A stretch of 64,000 nucleotides of DNA from Desulfosporosinus acidiphilus SJ4 (GCF_000255115.2 NC_018068.1:2451977-2515976); one strand, 5' to 3'; shown: positions 51,439 through 60,653, counted from the stretch's first letter. A program made the numbers and translations. Notes: a model not told the origin generated them from the letters alone.

Positions 51439-53181
51439 ATGGTGATTCGACGCCTGATGGGTTATCTTGCTCCCCATAAAAAGTCTTTGACCTTATCATC
51501 CATAATTCTCATCCTAGCTACCTTTTCTGATGTTATCGGGCCGGTTCTTGTGAAGATTTTTCTTGATCAGCATTTGGTACCGCGTTCCTTTGATCGTGGG
51601 GCACTATTAATTCTGGCAATCAGCTATGTAGGCTTGAACATACTGTCGGCACTATTTCACTATCGTCAATTAGTCAGTTTTAACCAAATAGCTTTAAAAA
51701 TAGTTCAACAACTGCGAATTGATGTTTTCAACCATGTACAGAACCTGGAATTTAAAGTCTTTGATAAAACCCCTGCCGGTGCCTTAATATCTCGTATCAC
51801 CAATGATACGGAAGCCATTAAAGAGTTGTTTGTGGGAGTTTTGGCTGCTTTCGTGCAGAATGTGGTGTTCATGCTTGGCGTTTTTGTGGCCATGTTTTAT
51901 TTGGATGTGCGCTTAGCTTCATTTTGTCTGATTTTACTTCCCATTATTTTTATCCTCATGGTTGGCTATCGTAAAGTAAGTACCAAGGTGTACCGTAAAT
52001 TACGCAAAGAACTTAGCCATCTTAATGCCAAACTGAACGAATCTATCCAAGGGATGAATATAATCCAGGCCATGCGCCAAGAGAAACGCTTTCGCCAGGA
52101 ATTGCAGAACATTAACGATGATTACTATCACGCAGCCATGGCTAATATTCGCTTAGAAAGCCTTTTTGTGCGTCCGGCTGTTGACCTGATCTATACCTTT
52201 GCTTTAATCATTATCTTAAATTATTTCGGGCTCCAATCAATAACGGGATCAGTTCAAATTGGGGTTCTTTACGCTTTTATTAACTATATTGATCGATTCT
52301 TTGAACCGGTGAACATGATGATGCAGCGCTTATCTCAATTTCAACAATCGTTAGTTGCTGCGGAACGGGTTTTCGAACTATTGGATGATCAGCGTACAAG
52401 CCGGAAAGTTGATTCCGGCAGTTCTCCTGTCATTGCTAAGGGTAAGATTGAATTTAAAGATGTCAGTTTCTCATATGACAGTGACATTAAGGGGTCAGAG
52501 GTCTTGAAGTCGATCTCATTTACTGCTTATCCGGGGCAAACTGTCGCCTTAGTCGGGCACACCGGCAGCGGCAAAAGTACCATTGCTAATCTTCTCCTGC
52601 GGTTCTATCCGATCACCCAAGGGGAAATTCTCATTGATGGGATATCCGTATCCGAGTACTCTGATCAAGAGCTGCGGTCAAAAGTAGGACTTGTAGCCCA
52701 AGATCCCTTCTTATTTGTGGGAACTATCTCCAGTAATATTTCCCTCGCCCGAACTGAGATTAAGGAAAAAGAAGTTCGAGAGGCTGTTTCTTTTGTTCAG
52801 GCAGAGGATTTTATACGTAGGCTGCCCCAAGGATTTCAGGAGCCCATGGGAGAACGGGGAGCAACTTTATCCAGCGGTCAGCGTCAACTTATCTGTTTTG
52901 CCCGCACCATCGCCGGAAATCCTAAGATTCTAGTTTTGGATGAAGCCACAGCTAATGTGGATACGGAAACAGAGGAAGCCATCCAAAATGCTTTAAAAAG
53001 GATGCGGCAGGGACGAACAACCATCGCCATTGCCCATCGTCTTTCCACAATTCAGGATGCCGACCTGATTTTAGTCCTTCACAATGGTAAAATCGTGGAA
53101 AGGGGAACTCATTCTGAACTTTTGGCTTTAGAAGGGTTATATTACAAGATGTTTTTACTGCAGCACGGCAGCAGAGAATAA
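51439..53181 (+). CDS. Heterodimeric ABC exporter, catalytic partner subunit
   Basis: This 580-aa half-transporter has Walker A GHTGSGKST near 373, signature LSSGQRQL near 476 and canonical Walker B ILVLDEATANVD near 499. Its signature is slightly degenerate (LSSGQ for LSGGQ). That signature would face the degenerate Walker site of the partner, so the two genes together give one active and one inactive ATP site, as known for this exporter class. The start at 51439 lies 1 bp behind the partner stop, with GGGGGAG upstream. A terminator follows at 53213. Confidence 0.92.
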   Translation: MVIRRLMGYLAPHKKSLTLSSIILILATFSDVIGPVLVKIFLDQHLVPRSFDRGALLILAISYVGLNILSALFHYRQLVSFNQIALKIVQQLRIDVFNHVQNLEFKVFDKTPAGALISRITNDTEAIKELFVGVLAAFVQNVVFMLGVFVAMFYLDVRLASFCLILLPIIFILMVGYRKVSTKVYRKLRKELSHLNAKLNESIQGMNIIQAMRQEKRFRQELQNINDDYYHAAMANIRLESLFVRPAVDLIYTFALIIILNYFGLQSITGSVQIGVLYAFINYIDRFFEPVNMMMQRLSQFQQSLVAAERVFELLDDQRTSRKVDSGSSPVIAKGKIEFKDVSFSYDSDIKGSEVLKSISFTAYPGQTVALVGHTGSGKSTIANLLLRFYPITQGEILIDGISVSEYSDQELRSKVGLVAQDPFLFVGTISSNISLARTEIKEKEVREAVSFVQAEDFIRRLPQGFQEPMGERGATLSSGQRQLICFARTIAGNPKILVLDEATANVDTETEEAIQNALKRMRQGRTTIAIAHRLSTIQDADLILVLHNGKIVERGTHSELLALEGLYYKMFLLQHGSRE

Positions 53182-53212
53182 ATCAAACCATCGCGTTAGT
53201 GTTAATGAGTAT

Positions 53213-53249
53213 AAAAATAGCCATGACTTTAAAAGTTGTGGCTATTTTT
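53213..53249 (+). terminator. Terminator between the exporter operon and pspC-like gene
   Basis: A 15-bp stem (53213-53227 with 53235-53249, two G-U pairs) starting AAAAATAGCCA and ending TTTTT can work on both strands, serving the exporter operon and the opposing PspC gene. Confidence 0.85.
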
Positions 53250-53310
53250 GTAATGAAATTTGATATATTTAATCCAATAGTGTTGCCTTTCCAAAGTTCA
53301 TGATGGTTCG

Positions 53311-53508
53311 TTAAAAATCAGATTTTTTTTCGCTTGGTATAATGAGCCAGGCAACAAGATAGGCCAAAAAACCTGTACCACCTACTATGAGAAGAAGTAA
53401 TGCGCCTATTCTAACCAGACTGGGATCTAAATCTAAGTACTCTGCGATTCCGCCGCATACGCCTCCGAGCTGCCGATCTTGGCTTGATCTATACAAACGT
53501 CTCGCCAT
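53311..53508 (-). CDS. PspC-domain membrane protein
   Basis: This small protein (65 aa) is almost entirely a PspC domain: RRLYRSSQDRQLGGVCGGIAEYLDLDPSLVRI, then one or two membrane helices (GALLLLIVGGTGFLAYLVAWLIIP) and a short basic tail. The start at 53508 has AGGAGG upstream on the minus strand; a longer frame to 53643 has none. PspC proteins take part in envelope-stress responses. The IS1182 copy begins 123 bp upstream and may affect its promoter. Confidence 0.88.
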   Translation of the reverse strand: MARRLYRSSQDRQLGGVCGGIAEYLDLDPSLVRIGALLLLIVGGTGFLAYLVAWLIIPSEKKSDF

Positions 53509-53630
53509 TTTTTTGCCTCCTTTAACAGATATAATGGGATAAAAAAATGATCTCTTTCTTAATACGCAGGAAGATACATAAATGTGCCATAATCCTTTAG
53601 GGAACTGTTCTGTTTTATCTAAAATAAAAA

Positions 53631-55512
53631 GGAGGTGTCGCAAAACTACTTTTCTAAAGTAGCAAGCGATGCTCCCTTTTTCTTTTTCCCTTGAAAGATA
53701 TTTATTGGTTTGATTGAAATGCTTAATCTCTACTTTCTTCTTAAATTTGAGTATAACAAAATAAGCCTTCAGGATTAGGCCGTTTTTCTCTCCTTTTTAT
53801 GCGGTTTTTAGTGGATGAAGGGGTTTCCCAATTCGTTCATTTTGTATTTTAGAGTGAAGTTTATTCACGTTATACCCAAAACACAGCAGCATAAATTCAG
53901 TTTTCACACTGTTTTTGCCTCGTGTTAGAAAGCGGTCGAAGTTATAGTCATTTTTGAGGACCCCAAAGGCTCCTTCAACCTGTATGGACCGATTTACTCT
54001 TAGCAGTATTCCTTCTTTGGTTGTGATGTTTCTATACGAGATCTGGCGTTTGGCCACAAACGTTTTGGATACTTGCATTCGTCGATTGCCTTTAGCTTTT
54101 GTACAGCGACTTTTACACGGACAGTCACTGCAGTCTTCACATTCATAGACTGTTATTTCGGACTGGTAACCGGTTGCTGATGTTCGATGAGTGATTCCAA
54201 CGGGTTTGAGTTGTTTTCCATTATGACACGTGTATTCATCGATTTCCGCATTGTAAGCCATGTTTTCTCGCTTACTAATATCTTTTTTGAAGCTCTTCTT
54301 TTTCCATTGTTCATAGGTCTGTGGCTTTATGTAGCAGGTCTGATGTTTTCCTTCGAGATAAAGATAGTTCTCTTCGCTCTCATAACCAGAGTCTGCGGTA
54401 ACATTCTCATAATGCGCCTGTAGTTTTGATTCAAGCATGTTTAAAAAAGGAATTAATGTGGCTATGTCGTTACGATCCTGGAAGATCCCAACCCCTGTTA
54501 CATATTCGCTTTCCACGCCAATCTGGACATTGTAAGCCGGCTTTAACTGAGCATTGCGCATATGATCATCTTTCATATGCATGAACGTTGCATCAGGATC
54601 GGTCTTAGAGTAGCTATTTCTTCCTTCGAAGAATTGGTGATGTGCATTGTACTTTTCTTGCCGGGTATAGAATTCCTTCAGGCTTTCTATAAATTTCTGC
54701 AGCTTTGATTTCCGTTTTCCAATACCGTGAACAAATTCAATCTGCTCTTGCTGACATTTTTCTTCTAGGTAAGAGATAGCAGTCTTAAGATCCTTAAGTA
54801 ACGTCTCTTTGGTTACGTTGAAGTCCTTTAAATAGGTCAAATTGATCTCCTCAAGACAAGACTGAATTTTCAAGAACATCTTTGCCTCATTTTTGTTAAC
54901 GACTTTTTTCCAGACAAAGGTATAACGGTTAGCACTGGCTTCAATTTTTGTTCCATCGACAAAGAGGTTCTTAAACTCTACTTCACCAAGCTCATGTAAA
55001 TGCTTTACCATTTGGAAAAAGAGGTCTTCTATGGCTTCCTTCAGATAGTCTTTTCGGAATCGAGCAATGGTGCTGTGGTCAGGTGCTTTGCATCCTGCCA
55101 ATAACCACATGAAGTTAATGTCTCTTTTACAGGCGACTTCAATTTTTCGGCTGGAGTAAATGTTATTCATATAGGCATAGGTCAATACTTTAAACAGGAT
55201 TTTGGGTTCGACTACCGGTTTTCTTCCAGTGGAAGAGTAGGCCTTATACAACGCTTCGTAATTTAATCCCTCCAAAATGTGGCTTAGTAGTCGAACGGAG
55301 TCATCCTCTGGTATTAACACGTTAAAATTAAATGGCAAAGCTAATTGATAGTGTCCACCTAATTCGTTATAATTCTTAGTGTGTAATTTGGTTTTTAGCA
55401 TAACTTAAATTATACGCTAACTGCGAGTTCTTTGGGACCCGCAGTTTTCTATTTTTAGTAAGAAAAAGGGCCGTTGCTTGCGAACTATTTTAGTTCGTTT
55501 TGCAACGGCCCC
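53631..55512 (-). mobile_element. Complete IS1182-family insertion sequence (about 1.88 kb)
   Basis: The left end is fixed by comparison with the copy at 62472, where identity begins at the same GGAGGTGTCGCAAAAC. The right end, read inwards, is GGGGCCGTTGCAAAAC, an imperfect inverted repeat. Both ends fold into hairpins: CTACTTT/AAAGTAG at the left and GGGCCGTTGC/GCAACGGCCC with GAACTA/TAGTTC at the right. No clear target duplication was found. Confidence 0.88.
53797..55401 (-). CDS. IS1182-family transposase
   Basis: This is a complete 534-aa DDE transposase. The N-terminal DUF772-type region (about 20-130) includes AYMNNIYSSRKIEVACKRDINFMWLLAG and PDHSTIARFR. The first catalytic Asp is in LFVDGTKIEASANRY. 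A long helical insertion follows, then the second Asp in TADSGYESEENYLYL, a four-Cys zinc-ribbon-like CEDCSDCPCKSRC patch, and the Glu region RSIQVEGAFGVLKNDYNFDRF. The frame is intact. Confidence 0.93.
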   Translation of the reverse strand: MLKTKLHTKNYNELGGHYQLALPFNFNVLIPEDDSVRLLSHILEGLNYEALYKAYSSTGRKPVVEPKILFKVLTYAYMNNIYSSRKIEVACKRDINFMWLLAGCKAPDHSTIARFRKDYLKEAIEDLFFQMVKHLHELGEVEFKNLFVDGTKIEASANRYTFVWKKVVNKNEAKMFLKIQSCLEEINLTYLKDFNVTKETLLKDLKTAISYLEEKCQQEQIEFVHGIGKRKSKLQKFIESLKEFYTRQEKYNAHHQFFEGRNSYSKTDPDATFMHMKDDHMRNAQLKPAYNVQIGVESEYVTGVGIFQDRNDIATLIPFLNMLESKLQAHYENVTADSGYESEENYLYLEGKHQTCYIKPQTYEQWKKKSFKKDISKRENMAYNAEIDEYTCHNGKQLKPVGITHRTSATGYQSEITVYECEDCSDCPCKSRCTKAKGNRRMQVSKTFVAKRQISYRNITTKEGILLRVNRSIQVEGAFGVLKNDYNFDRFLTRGKNSVKTEFMLLCFGYNVNKLHSKIQNERIGKPLHPLKTA

Positions 55513-55549
55513 TTATCTTTAGGAAATTATAAGGAGTAGTTAAATGGGA

Positions 55550-55717
55550 TTACTCTGCACGAAAAGTAGCGCAGTCCGTCATATCTGGTGTCGTTGCATT
55601 GGGGGATTGGACTTCAATTTTCTCAGCATGGCAATGATCTCCTGAACCATAATAATGACAGGTGTTAACAACACATTTAATCCCACCATTAGGTTGAGGC
55701 ATTTTCTTAACTGGCAT
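55550..55717 (-). CDS. DUF1540 small Cys-rich protein (55 aa)
   Basis: It begins MPVKKMPQPNGGIKCVVNTC and continues with CHYYGSGDHCHAEKIEV, ending in MTDCATFRAE. The Cys spacing and the DCxTF end match DUF1540, small probably metal-binding proteins common in spore-forming Firmicutes. AGGAGG lies 8 nt before the ATG on the minus strand. The gene is too short for most ORF filters but its signals are good. It starts just inside the interval between the two IS1182 copies. Confidence 0.85.
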   Translation of the reverse strand: MPVKKMPQPNGGIKCVVNTCHYYGSGDHCHAEKIEVQSPNATTPDMTDCATFRAE

Positions 55718-55879
55718 GTGAATTCCTCCTTAATTTTGATTCTTTAATAGATTCTCCAGAATCATTGTTTTCATGAATCCATTTATTTGTAATACCGAAA
55801 TCAGCTTAAATAAGTGGTATAATTTAGTAAAGATTCAACTTAAGATCATAAAACATTTAAGATAAAGGAAGAGATCACT

Positions 55880-56698
55880 TTGAAAAAAATATTAGGAATT
55901 GTAGCTTCTCAGCGCAAACTAGCGAATGGAGAAATTCTTATTAAAGAAGCTGCTGCTTCAGTTGGGGAGGAAGCGGAGTTAGAACTTGTTAAGTTGACAG
56001 ATCTCAAGCTTATGCCCTGTAAAGCATGTTATGCCTGCTTAGGAAAGGATAAGCGCTGTCCTCTGGATGATGATTTGTATTCTTTATTCGACCGGATTAA
56101 AGAAGCTGACGGAGTTATACTCTCCTCGCCGTGCTATGCTTTGGGCCCGGCTGGAATTACAAAAATCTTCGGTGACCGTATTATTGCTCTTGCACAACAG
56201 ATTGATCAAATTTGGGGAAAACCCTGTGTAATTATCGGTACCGCAGGCATCAGGTGCTGGGAAGGATATACCCTTTCTGCCATGATTGCCAATGCTCGTT
56301 TTATGGGGCTGGAGGTAAAAGATGCTCATATGTTTATCGGTGCCTTGCCCGGTGAAACATTGGTTGATCCGGAGGGGAGGGAGAGAATCAAGCTTATCGG
56401 TCAATCTTTATTTGGCATACCTCATCAACCAGAATCAGGACAATGTCCTACTTGCTGGTCTGATTTATGGAAGTTTCCTACACCCAATCATGCGTTGTGT
56501 CCTATCTGCGGCCAAGAAGCAAAGATCTTACCTGCCGATGATGGCAATTCCTTGACTTGGGAATTTGGACCATCTGCAGCTCGCTTTAGCAAAGATCATT
56601 TAAAAGAACATTTTCAAGTTTGGTTAAAAGATCAAGTACAAGAATTTATTAAACGTCGTAAAGAATTGGCTCTGATTCGAAATAAGTATAGGGTTTAA
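55880..56698 (+). CDS. NADPH-dependent FMN reductase-like flavoprotein with C-terminal zinc ribbon
   Basis: The N-terminal half (1-175) is flavodoxin-like: MKKILGIVASQRKLANGEILIKEA, then PCKACYACLGKDKRCPLDDDL with several Cys, and SSPCYALGPAGITKIFGDR as in NADPH-dependent FMN reductases of anaerobes. The C-terminal part has two CxxC pairs (CPTC and CPIC, about 189-213) forming a rubredoxin-like or zinc-ribbon site. A helical tail follows. AAGGAAGAG precedes the ATG. At 272 aa it is longer than simple FMN reductases (about 180-200) because of the ribbon. The partner is unknown; the ribbon could pass electrons or only bind zinc. Confidence 0.82.
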   Translation: MKKILGIVASQRKLANGEILIKEAAASVGEEAELELVKLTDLKLMPCKACYACLGKDKRCPLDDDLYSLFDRIKEADGVILSSPCYALGPAGITKIFGDRIIALAQQIDQIWGKPCVIIGTAGIRCWEGYTLSAMIANARFMGLEVKDAHMFIGALPGETLVDPEGRERIKLIGQSLFGIPHQPESGQCPTCWSDLWKFPTPNHALCPICGQEAKILPADDGNSLTWEFGPSAARFSKDHLKEHFQVWLKDQVQEFIKRRKELALIRNKYRV

Positions 56699-57016
56699 AA
56701 AACCACACCTGCAGAGGCTACCTGCAGTGCTGCTGATGCCTTTTTAGGTACTCAAGTGATGTCTGGGATACCCAATGGGATATGATTATGTCCCTATTAG
56801 GATCAGTAACATCATTAATATTTGTGAGTAAAACCCATGACAAATTTTTAGAAAAATTATCTAAGTATTCAGCCATATTAACTTAATAACTAAACTTCAA
56901 TTCCAAACTAAATTCAAAATTAAGGACTAGACTAATATAATTAGAGTTTGAATGAATAATTCAAAACTATAAGATCTCTAGGAATAATAAATTGATCTAT
57001 AAAAATTTTTCGTTTG

Positions 57017-57072
57017 CGCAATTGACCACACTGGTCAATTGCGTTATACTTAGATTGACCTATGTGGTCAAT
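57017..57072 (+). promoter_or_regulatory. Promoter with two perfect TetR-type operators
   Basis: Operator 1 is CGCAATTGACCA-CAC-TGGTCAATTGCG (57017-57043), operator 2 ATTGACC-TATGT-GGTCAAT (57054-57072). Both share the 7-5-7 core ATTGACC/GGTCAAT. TTGACC (57022-57027) inside operator 1 is the -35; TATACT (57045-57050) is the -10 at 17 bp. Operator 2 covers the transcript start, so repressor binding would block RNA polymerase. The upstream stretch 56699-57016 has no gene that I can see. Confidence 0.85.
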
Positions 57073-57102
57073 GTATTATTACTAAAAAGAAGGAAAGAAT
57101 GA

Positions 57103-57723
57103 ATGTTAAAATTTTTAGAGTTAGATAAACTTAAGCAAGATCGTATTATAAATGCTGCAATGAAAGAATTTGCTTTAAAAGGTTATAAAAATGCTTCAAC
57201 CAACGAAATTGTTAAAGAAGCCGGTATATCGAAAGGTTTATTATTTCACTATTTTACAAATAAAAAAAGCTTATTTTTATATTTATATAATTACTCCCTA
57301 GAGACATTTACCATGGAGTTCTTTGCAAGAATTAATTTGCTAGAGAAAGATATTTTTAAGAGAATCCGTCAGATGGCTTTATTAAAAATCGGCCTAATAA
57401 AAAAATACCCGGAAATATATAATTTTCTTTATACTGCTGTTCTTGAAGAAGCGCAGGAAATTAAAGATGATTTAGAGCAAAAAAACAAGCAAATATTAAA
57501 CGATAATTACGCTAAACTTTTTCGGGATATTGATGTCGATAAATTCAAAGACACTTTTGAAATCGACAAGACAAAAAACATTGTAATTTGGACAATAGAG
57601 GGTTACTCCAACCAAATACTTGCAAAGATTAAATCCCAACATCTCACTGATTTGGATTATGAAGAAATATCAAAGGAATTGGATGTTTATCTAAAGTATT
57701 TGGAAATTGCCTTTTACAAATAA
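57103..57723 (+). CDS. TetR-family transcriptional regulator
   Basis: This 206-aa repressor has an N-terminal HTH typical of TetR: RIINAAMKEFALKGYKNASTNEIVKEAGISKGLLFHYFTNKKSLFLYLY. The helical ligand domain is AT-rich-coded and Lys/Asn-rich. AAGGAAAG precedes the ATG. Two perfect operators lie directly upstream, so autorepression is likely, and the PEP-utilising enzyme gene 20 bp downstream would be co-regulated. Ligand unknown. Confidence 0.92.
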   Translation: MLKFLELDKLKQDRIINAAMKEFALKGYKNASTNEIVKEAGISKGLLFHYFTNKKSLFLYLYNYSLETFTMEFFARINLLEKDIFKRIRQMALLKIGLIKKYPEIYNFLYTAVLEEAQEIKDDLEQKNKQILNDNYAKLFRDIDVDKFKDTFEIDKTKNIVIWTIEGYSNQILAKIKSQHLTDLDYEEISKELDVYLKYLEIAFYK

Positions 57724-57743
57724 ACACTTAAGGAAGTGATTTT

Positions 57744-60104
57744 ATGGGAAATTTCGTGAAGCATTTTAATGAATTAACTCCTGAATTTTATTCTGCTGCC
57801 GGTGGAAAAGGCGCTATGCTTGCACGAATGTTTCAAGGTGTTTATCCGGTACCGGAAGGTTTTGTAATTTTGCCCTCAGCCTTTAACGAACAAGGTCTGG
57901 ATAACAGCGCTTGGCAGGAGATAGAGGCTTACCTCAAGGACATTATTAAGAATTCCGGAGGATCGGCTTTTTTTGCCGTAAGGTCTTCCGGATTGAGCGA
58001 GGATTCGGCTTTAGCTTCTTTTGCAGGGGAATTCGAAACTGTTCTCAATGTTGAAGCAGATAAGGTTCGTGACGCAATTCATACGGTATTTAAGTCTACA
58101 GAGTCTGAGCGTGTCAAAGTATATAGTTCAGTTCATGGGTTCGAGGAAAGGCATAAAATAGCCGTAGTCGTTCAATTAATGGTGCCGTCGGAACTTTCAG
58201 GTGTCTTGTTTACGGCGGACCCCATTACTGGGAGTCATACCAGTATGGCGGGAAACTATGTCCATGGTTTGGGTGAGCAGCTCGTTTCCGGCGAGGCTAA
58301 TGCCAATCCCTTTAGATTAATGAGGCCAAAAGGCAAGTATGATGGTCCAAAGGAATTTAAACAATATGCGGAAGAGCTTTTTAGATATGCCAACAACTTG
58401 GAAAATGATTATAACGGACCGCAGGATATTGAGTGGGCCTTGGCAAAGGACAAATTGTATATCCTTCAATCTCGGCCTGTTACCAGCTTGCGCACCATCA
58501 ATTACGACAGCTACGAAATTAACGAAAGTCTTGATGGGGATTTCTTGTGGACTAACAATAACGTCGGAGAAGCAATACCCGATGTCATGACTCCTTTTAC
58601 CTGGAGTTTGATTCGGGAGCTTGATATAGAATGCCAAAGAATCACCGGATATTATTTATGGTCTGGTAATATTTGCGGCAGGGTTTATACAAATGTCAGT
58701 ATGCTGTTGTCGATTATGCCGCAATTTGGTCTTAGTCTGAATTGGGGTAAACAATTAATAGGAGATGTTTTCGGCAACATCCCCAACGATATCGAGGTAC
58801 CTCTCTATCCTTTTGAGAAAGTCGCCTTAATTAAGGAATTGATACAAAGAGGTAAGAAGAACGTCAAACGGATAAAAGAGGCGCAAAAAAACAAACAATA
58901 TTATCTCGATTTCACCCAGCGATGGTGTAATGAGGTCCTCAAACAGATCGATGATTTCAATTCGCGTCAGCAATTGCTCGATCTTTGGTTAAACGAAATA
59001 AGGCCCTACGTGTCTAAACTTTGGAATGCGTGGCTCGGAGGAGCAAGCAGTACGACACTAGTAACCCTCCGTAAACGACTCATTAAAATGGTAGGCGAGG
59101 AAGAGGCTAATCGTTTGCTTTCAAATGTTCGAGGAGATCATGGTTTAGAAAGCCTGGGGCCTTTAATGGGGATCATGGAAATTACTAAGGGAGAGCTGAG
59201 CCGTGAAGATTATATGGCTCAGTATGGTCACCGCAGCCCGCATGAATTTGAAATGTCAATTCCATATCCGATAGAAGATAAAGAATACCTTGATAAGCAG
59301 ATTACTGAATATAAAAAATCCGGCGTTGATGTCGAAGAACTCTTACAAAAGCAACAAGAGCAGTTTAGACAGGCAAAAGAACGGTTTGATTTGCGTTATC
59401 CGGCAAAACGAAAATGGTTGGAAAAGAATCTTTCTAAAATAAGACTAACAGCACAGGATAGAGAATCGTTGCGTTCCGAGTTTGTTAAAACGTTCCGTGT
59501 GATACGTTGTTTCATGCTCAAACTTGGAGAACTTACGCAAATTGATAATGTCTTCTTCCTATACTGTTTTGAAGTGCCGGATTTACTCAGAGGCGATGAT
59601 TCAATGCTTAGACATTTAGTTGTTCGCCAGCAAAATTACGACCTTTACAAGACTCTCCCTGTTATGCCTCAATTTATCAGAGGGCGATTTGACCCCTTTA
59701 TGTGGGCAAGAGAAGAGGATCGTCGGATCGATTATTTTGGTCCTCGAACGAAACGTTTGCCCTGCGATGAAAACCCACAGGTCATAAAAGGTTTTCCTGG
59801 AGCCGCGGGGAAGATTGAAGGAAATGTTCGTCTACTAGAGAGCTTTGCAGAAACAGAGTCATTTCTGCCAGGAGAAATTCTTGTTACTTCAACAACCAAT
59901 GTAGGTTGGACTCCTCTTTTTCCTAAAGCCGCTGCAATCATAACCGATATAGGAGCTCCTTTGTCACATGCTGCCATTGTTGCACGAGAGCTTGGCATTC
60001 CGGCAGTCGTGGGCTGCGGAACCGCAACCAGTAGGTTGAAAACAGGAGACAGGGTGATAGTAGATGGCGGTCAAGGCTTGATTGAAATCTTGAGTCGTAA
60101 ATAA
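57744..60104 (+). CDS. PEP synthase-like / rifampin-phosphotransferase-like enzyme
   Basis: The 786-aa protein has the three-part layout of pyruvate-phosphate-dikinase relatives. There is an ATP-grasp domain (about 1-255: AAGGKGAMLARMF, FFAVRSSGLSEDS, LSGVLFTADPITG and DIEWALAKDKLYILQSRPV). A large middle domain spans about 265-690 and contains YGHRSPHEFEMS. A swivelling phospho-His domain follows (about 700-786: PGEILVTSTTNVGWTPLF and GAPLSHAAIVARELGIPAVVG, His742). The middle domain resembles rifampin phosphotransferases rather than the PEP/pyruvate barrel of true PpsA. It is somewhat shorter than Listeria Rph (about 867). AAGGAAGTG precedes the ATG. It is co-transcribed with the TetR gene. 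Confidence 0.85.
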   Translation: MGNFVKHFNELTPEFYSAAGGKGAMLARMFQGVYPVPEGFVILPSAFNEQGLDNSAWQEIEAYLKDIIKNSGGSAFFAVRSSGLSEDSALASFAGEFETVLNVEADKVRDAIHTVFKSTESERVKVYSSVHGFEERHKIAVVVQLMVPSELSGVLFTADPITGSHTSMAGNYVHGLGEQLVSGEANANPFRLMRPKGKYDGPKEFKQYAEELFRYANNLENDYNGPQDIEWALAKDKLYILQSRPVTSLRTINYDSYEINESLDGDFLWTNNNVGEAIPDVMTPFTWSLIRELDIECQRITGYYLWSGNICGRVYTNVSMLLSIMPQFGLSLNWGKQLIGDVFGNIPNDIEVPLYPFEKVALIKELIQRGKKNVKRIKEAQKNKQYYLDFTQRWCNEVLKQIDDFNSRQQLLDLWLNEIRPYVSKLWNAWLGGASSTTLVTLRKRLIKMVGEEEANRLLSNVRGDHGLESLGPLMGIMEITKGELSREDYMAQYGHRSPHEFEMSIPYPIEDKEYLDKQITEYKKSGVDVEELLQKQQEQFRQAKERFDLRYPAKRKWLEKNLSKIRLTAQDRESLRSEFVKTFRVIRCFMLKLGELTQIDNVFFLYCFEVPDLLRGDDSMLRHLVVRQQNYDLYKTLPVMPQFIRGRFDPFMWAREEDRRIDYFGPRTKRLPCDENPQVIKGFPGAAGKIEGNVRLLESFAETESFLPGEILVTSTTNVGWTPLFPKAAAIITDIGAPLSHAAIVARELGIPAVVGCGTATSRLKTGDRVIVDGGQGLIEILSRK

Positions 60105-60215
60105 TTCCCAAAGCATAAAGAACTTCAGGTGTTCTCGTATGATTTTTGATCCTAGCAAAGAGTTCTGCTGCTTTAGAAAGAACTAAAACTGGTTTTCATA
60201 AGGCCCTATTTAACA

Positions 60216-60247
60216 AAAGGGAGGCTGAATCATAACAGCCTCCCTTT
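60216..60247 (+). terminator. Terminator after the PEP-utilising enzyme gene
   Basis: AAAGGGAGGCTG (60216-60227) pairs perfectly with CAGCCTCCCTTT (60236-60247) around an 8-nt loop. Confidence 0.85.
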
Positions 60248-60399
60248 CCGTATCTATATTTCTCATGCATAGAATTACAATTATATATTTTACTTATAGT
60301 AGAATATGATTTATTATAATTACAGAAACAAAATAGTAGCCATCGATCAAATGGAGTTTAAAATTTTTCACACAATAGTAAAAGATGGAGGTGTTAAAA

Positions 60400-60495
60400 A
60401 TGAAAAAACAATTGTTAATGTATATTATGGGCTGCCCTGTGTATATTAATGTCAAAGAATCAAATGAAACATTAGTTAACCACGCTGCAAAATAA
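60400..60495 (+). CDS. Candidate 31-aa peptide
   Basis: A strong GGAGGTG site stands 7-8 nt before an ATG that opens MKKQLLMYIMGCPVYINVKE and continues to residue 31 (ending NHAAK). The N-terminal half is hydrophobic, with one Cys in MGCPVY. It matches no family I know. It could be a signal-type peptide, a small membrane peptide or a remnant. The ribosome site is the main support. Confidence 0.4.
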   Translation: MKKQLLMYIMGCPVYINVKESNETLVNHAAK

Positions 60496-60536
60496 TAATG
60501 ATTCACTAAAATAATCTCTAAGAAAGGTCGTGCATT

Positions 60537-60653
60537 ATGATGAAGAAGACTAAAATAGATAATAAAACGGTTGGGGTCGATGTAACCAAAGCAATAAATG
60601 GAGACATTACTCAATCTAAGGAATATTGGTCTACTTTGGCGGTAATTAGCTGA
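60537..60653 (+). CDS. Candidate 38-aa peptide or truncated gene
   Basis: AGAAAGG precedes ATGATG; the frame reads MMKKTKIDNKTVGVDVTKAI and stops after EYWSTLAVIS. Shifting the frame near the stop continues as ADGEVFPLRSLQKIIEYYRP to a stop at 60724, so it may be a frameshifted gene of about 63 residues. A terminator follows at 60704. No family recognised. Confidence 0.35.
   Translation: MMKKTKIDNKTVGVDVTKAINGDITQSKEYWSTLAVIS

Noticed and set aside
53954-54148. ORF repeated identically at 62795-62989 (also 54187-54423 and 63028-63264)
   Set aside because: These lie antisense within the two IS1182 transposase genes; they recur only because the IS is repeated.
60294-60614. 106-aa minus-strand ORF
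   Set aside because: It lacks a ribosome site and family resemblance, is very AT-rich, and overlaps plus-strand ORFs with better translation signals.
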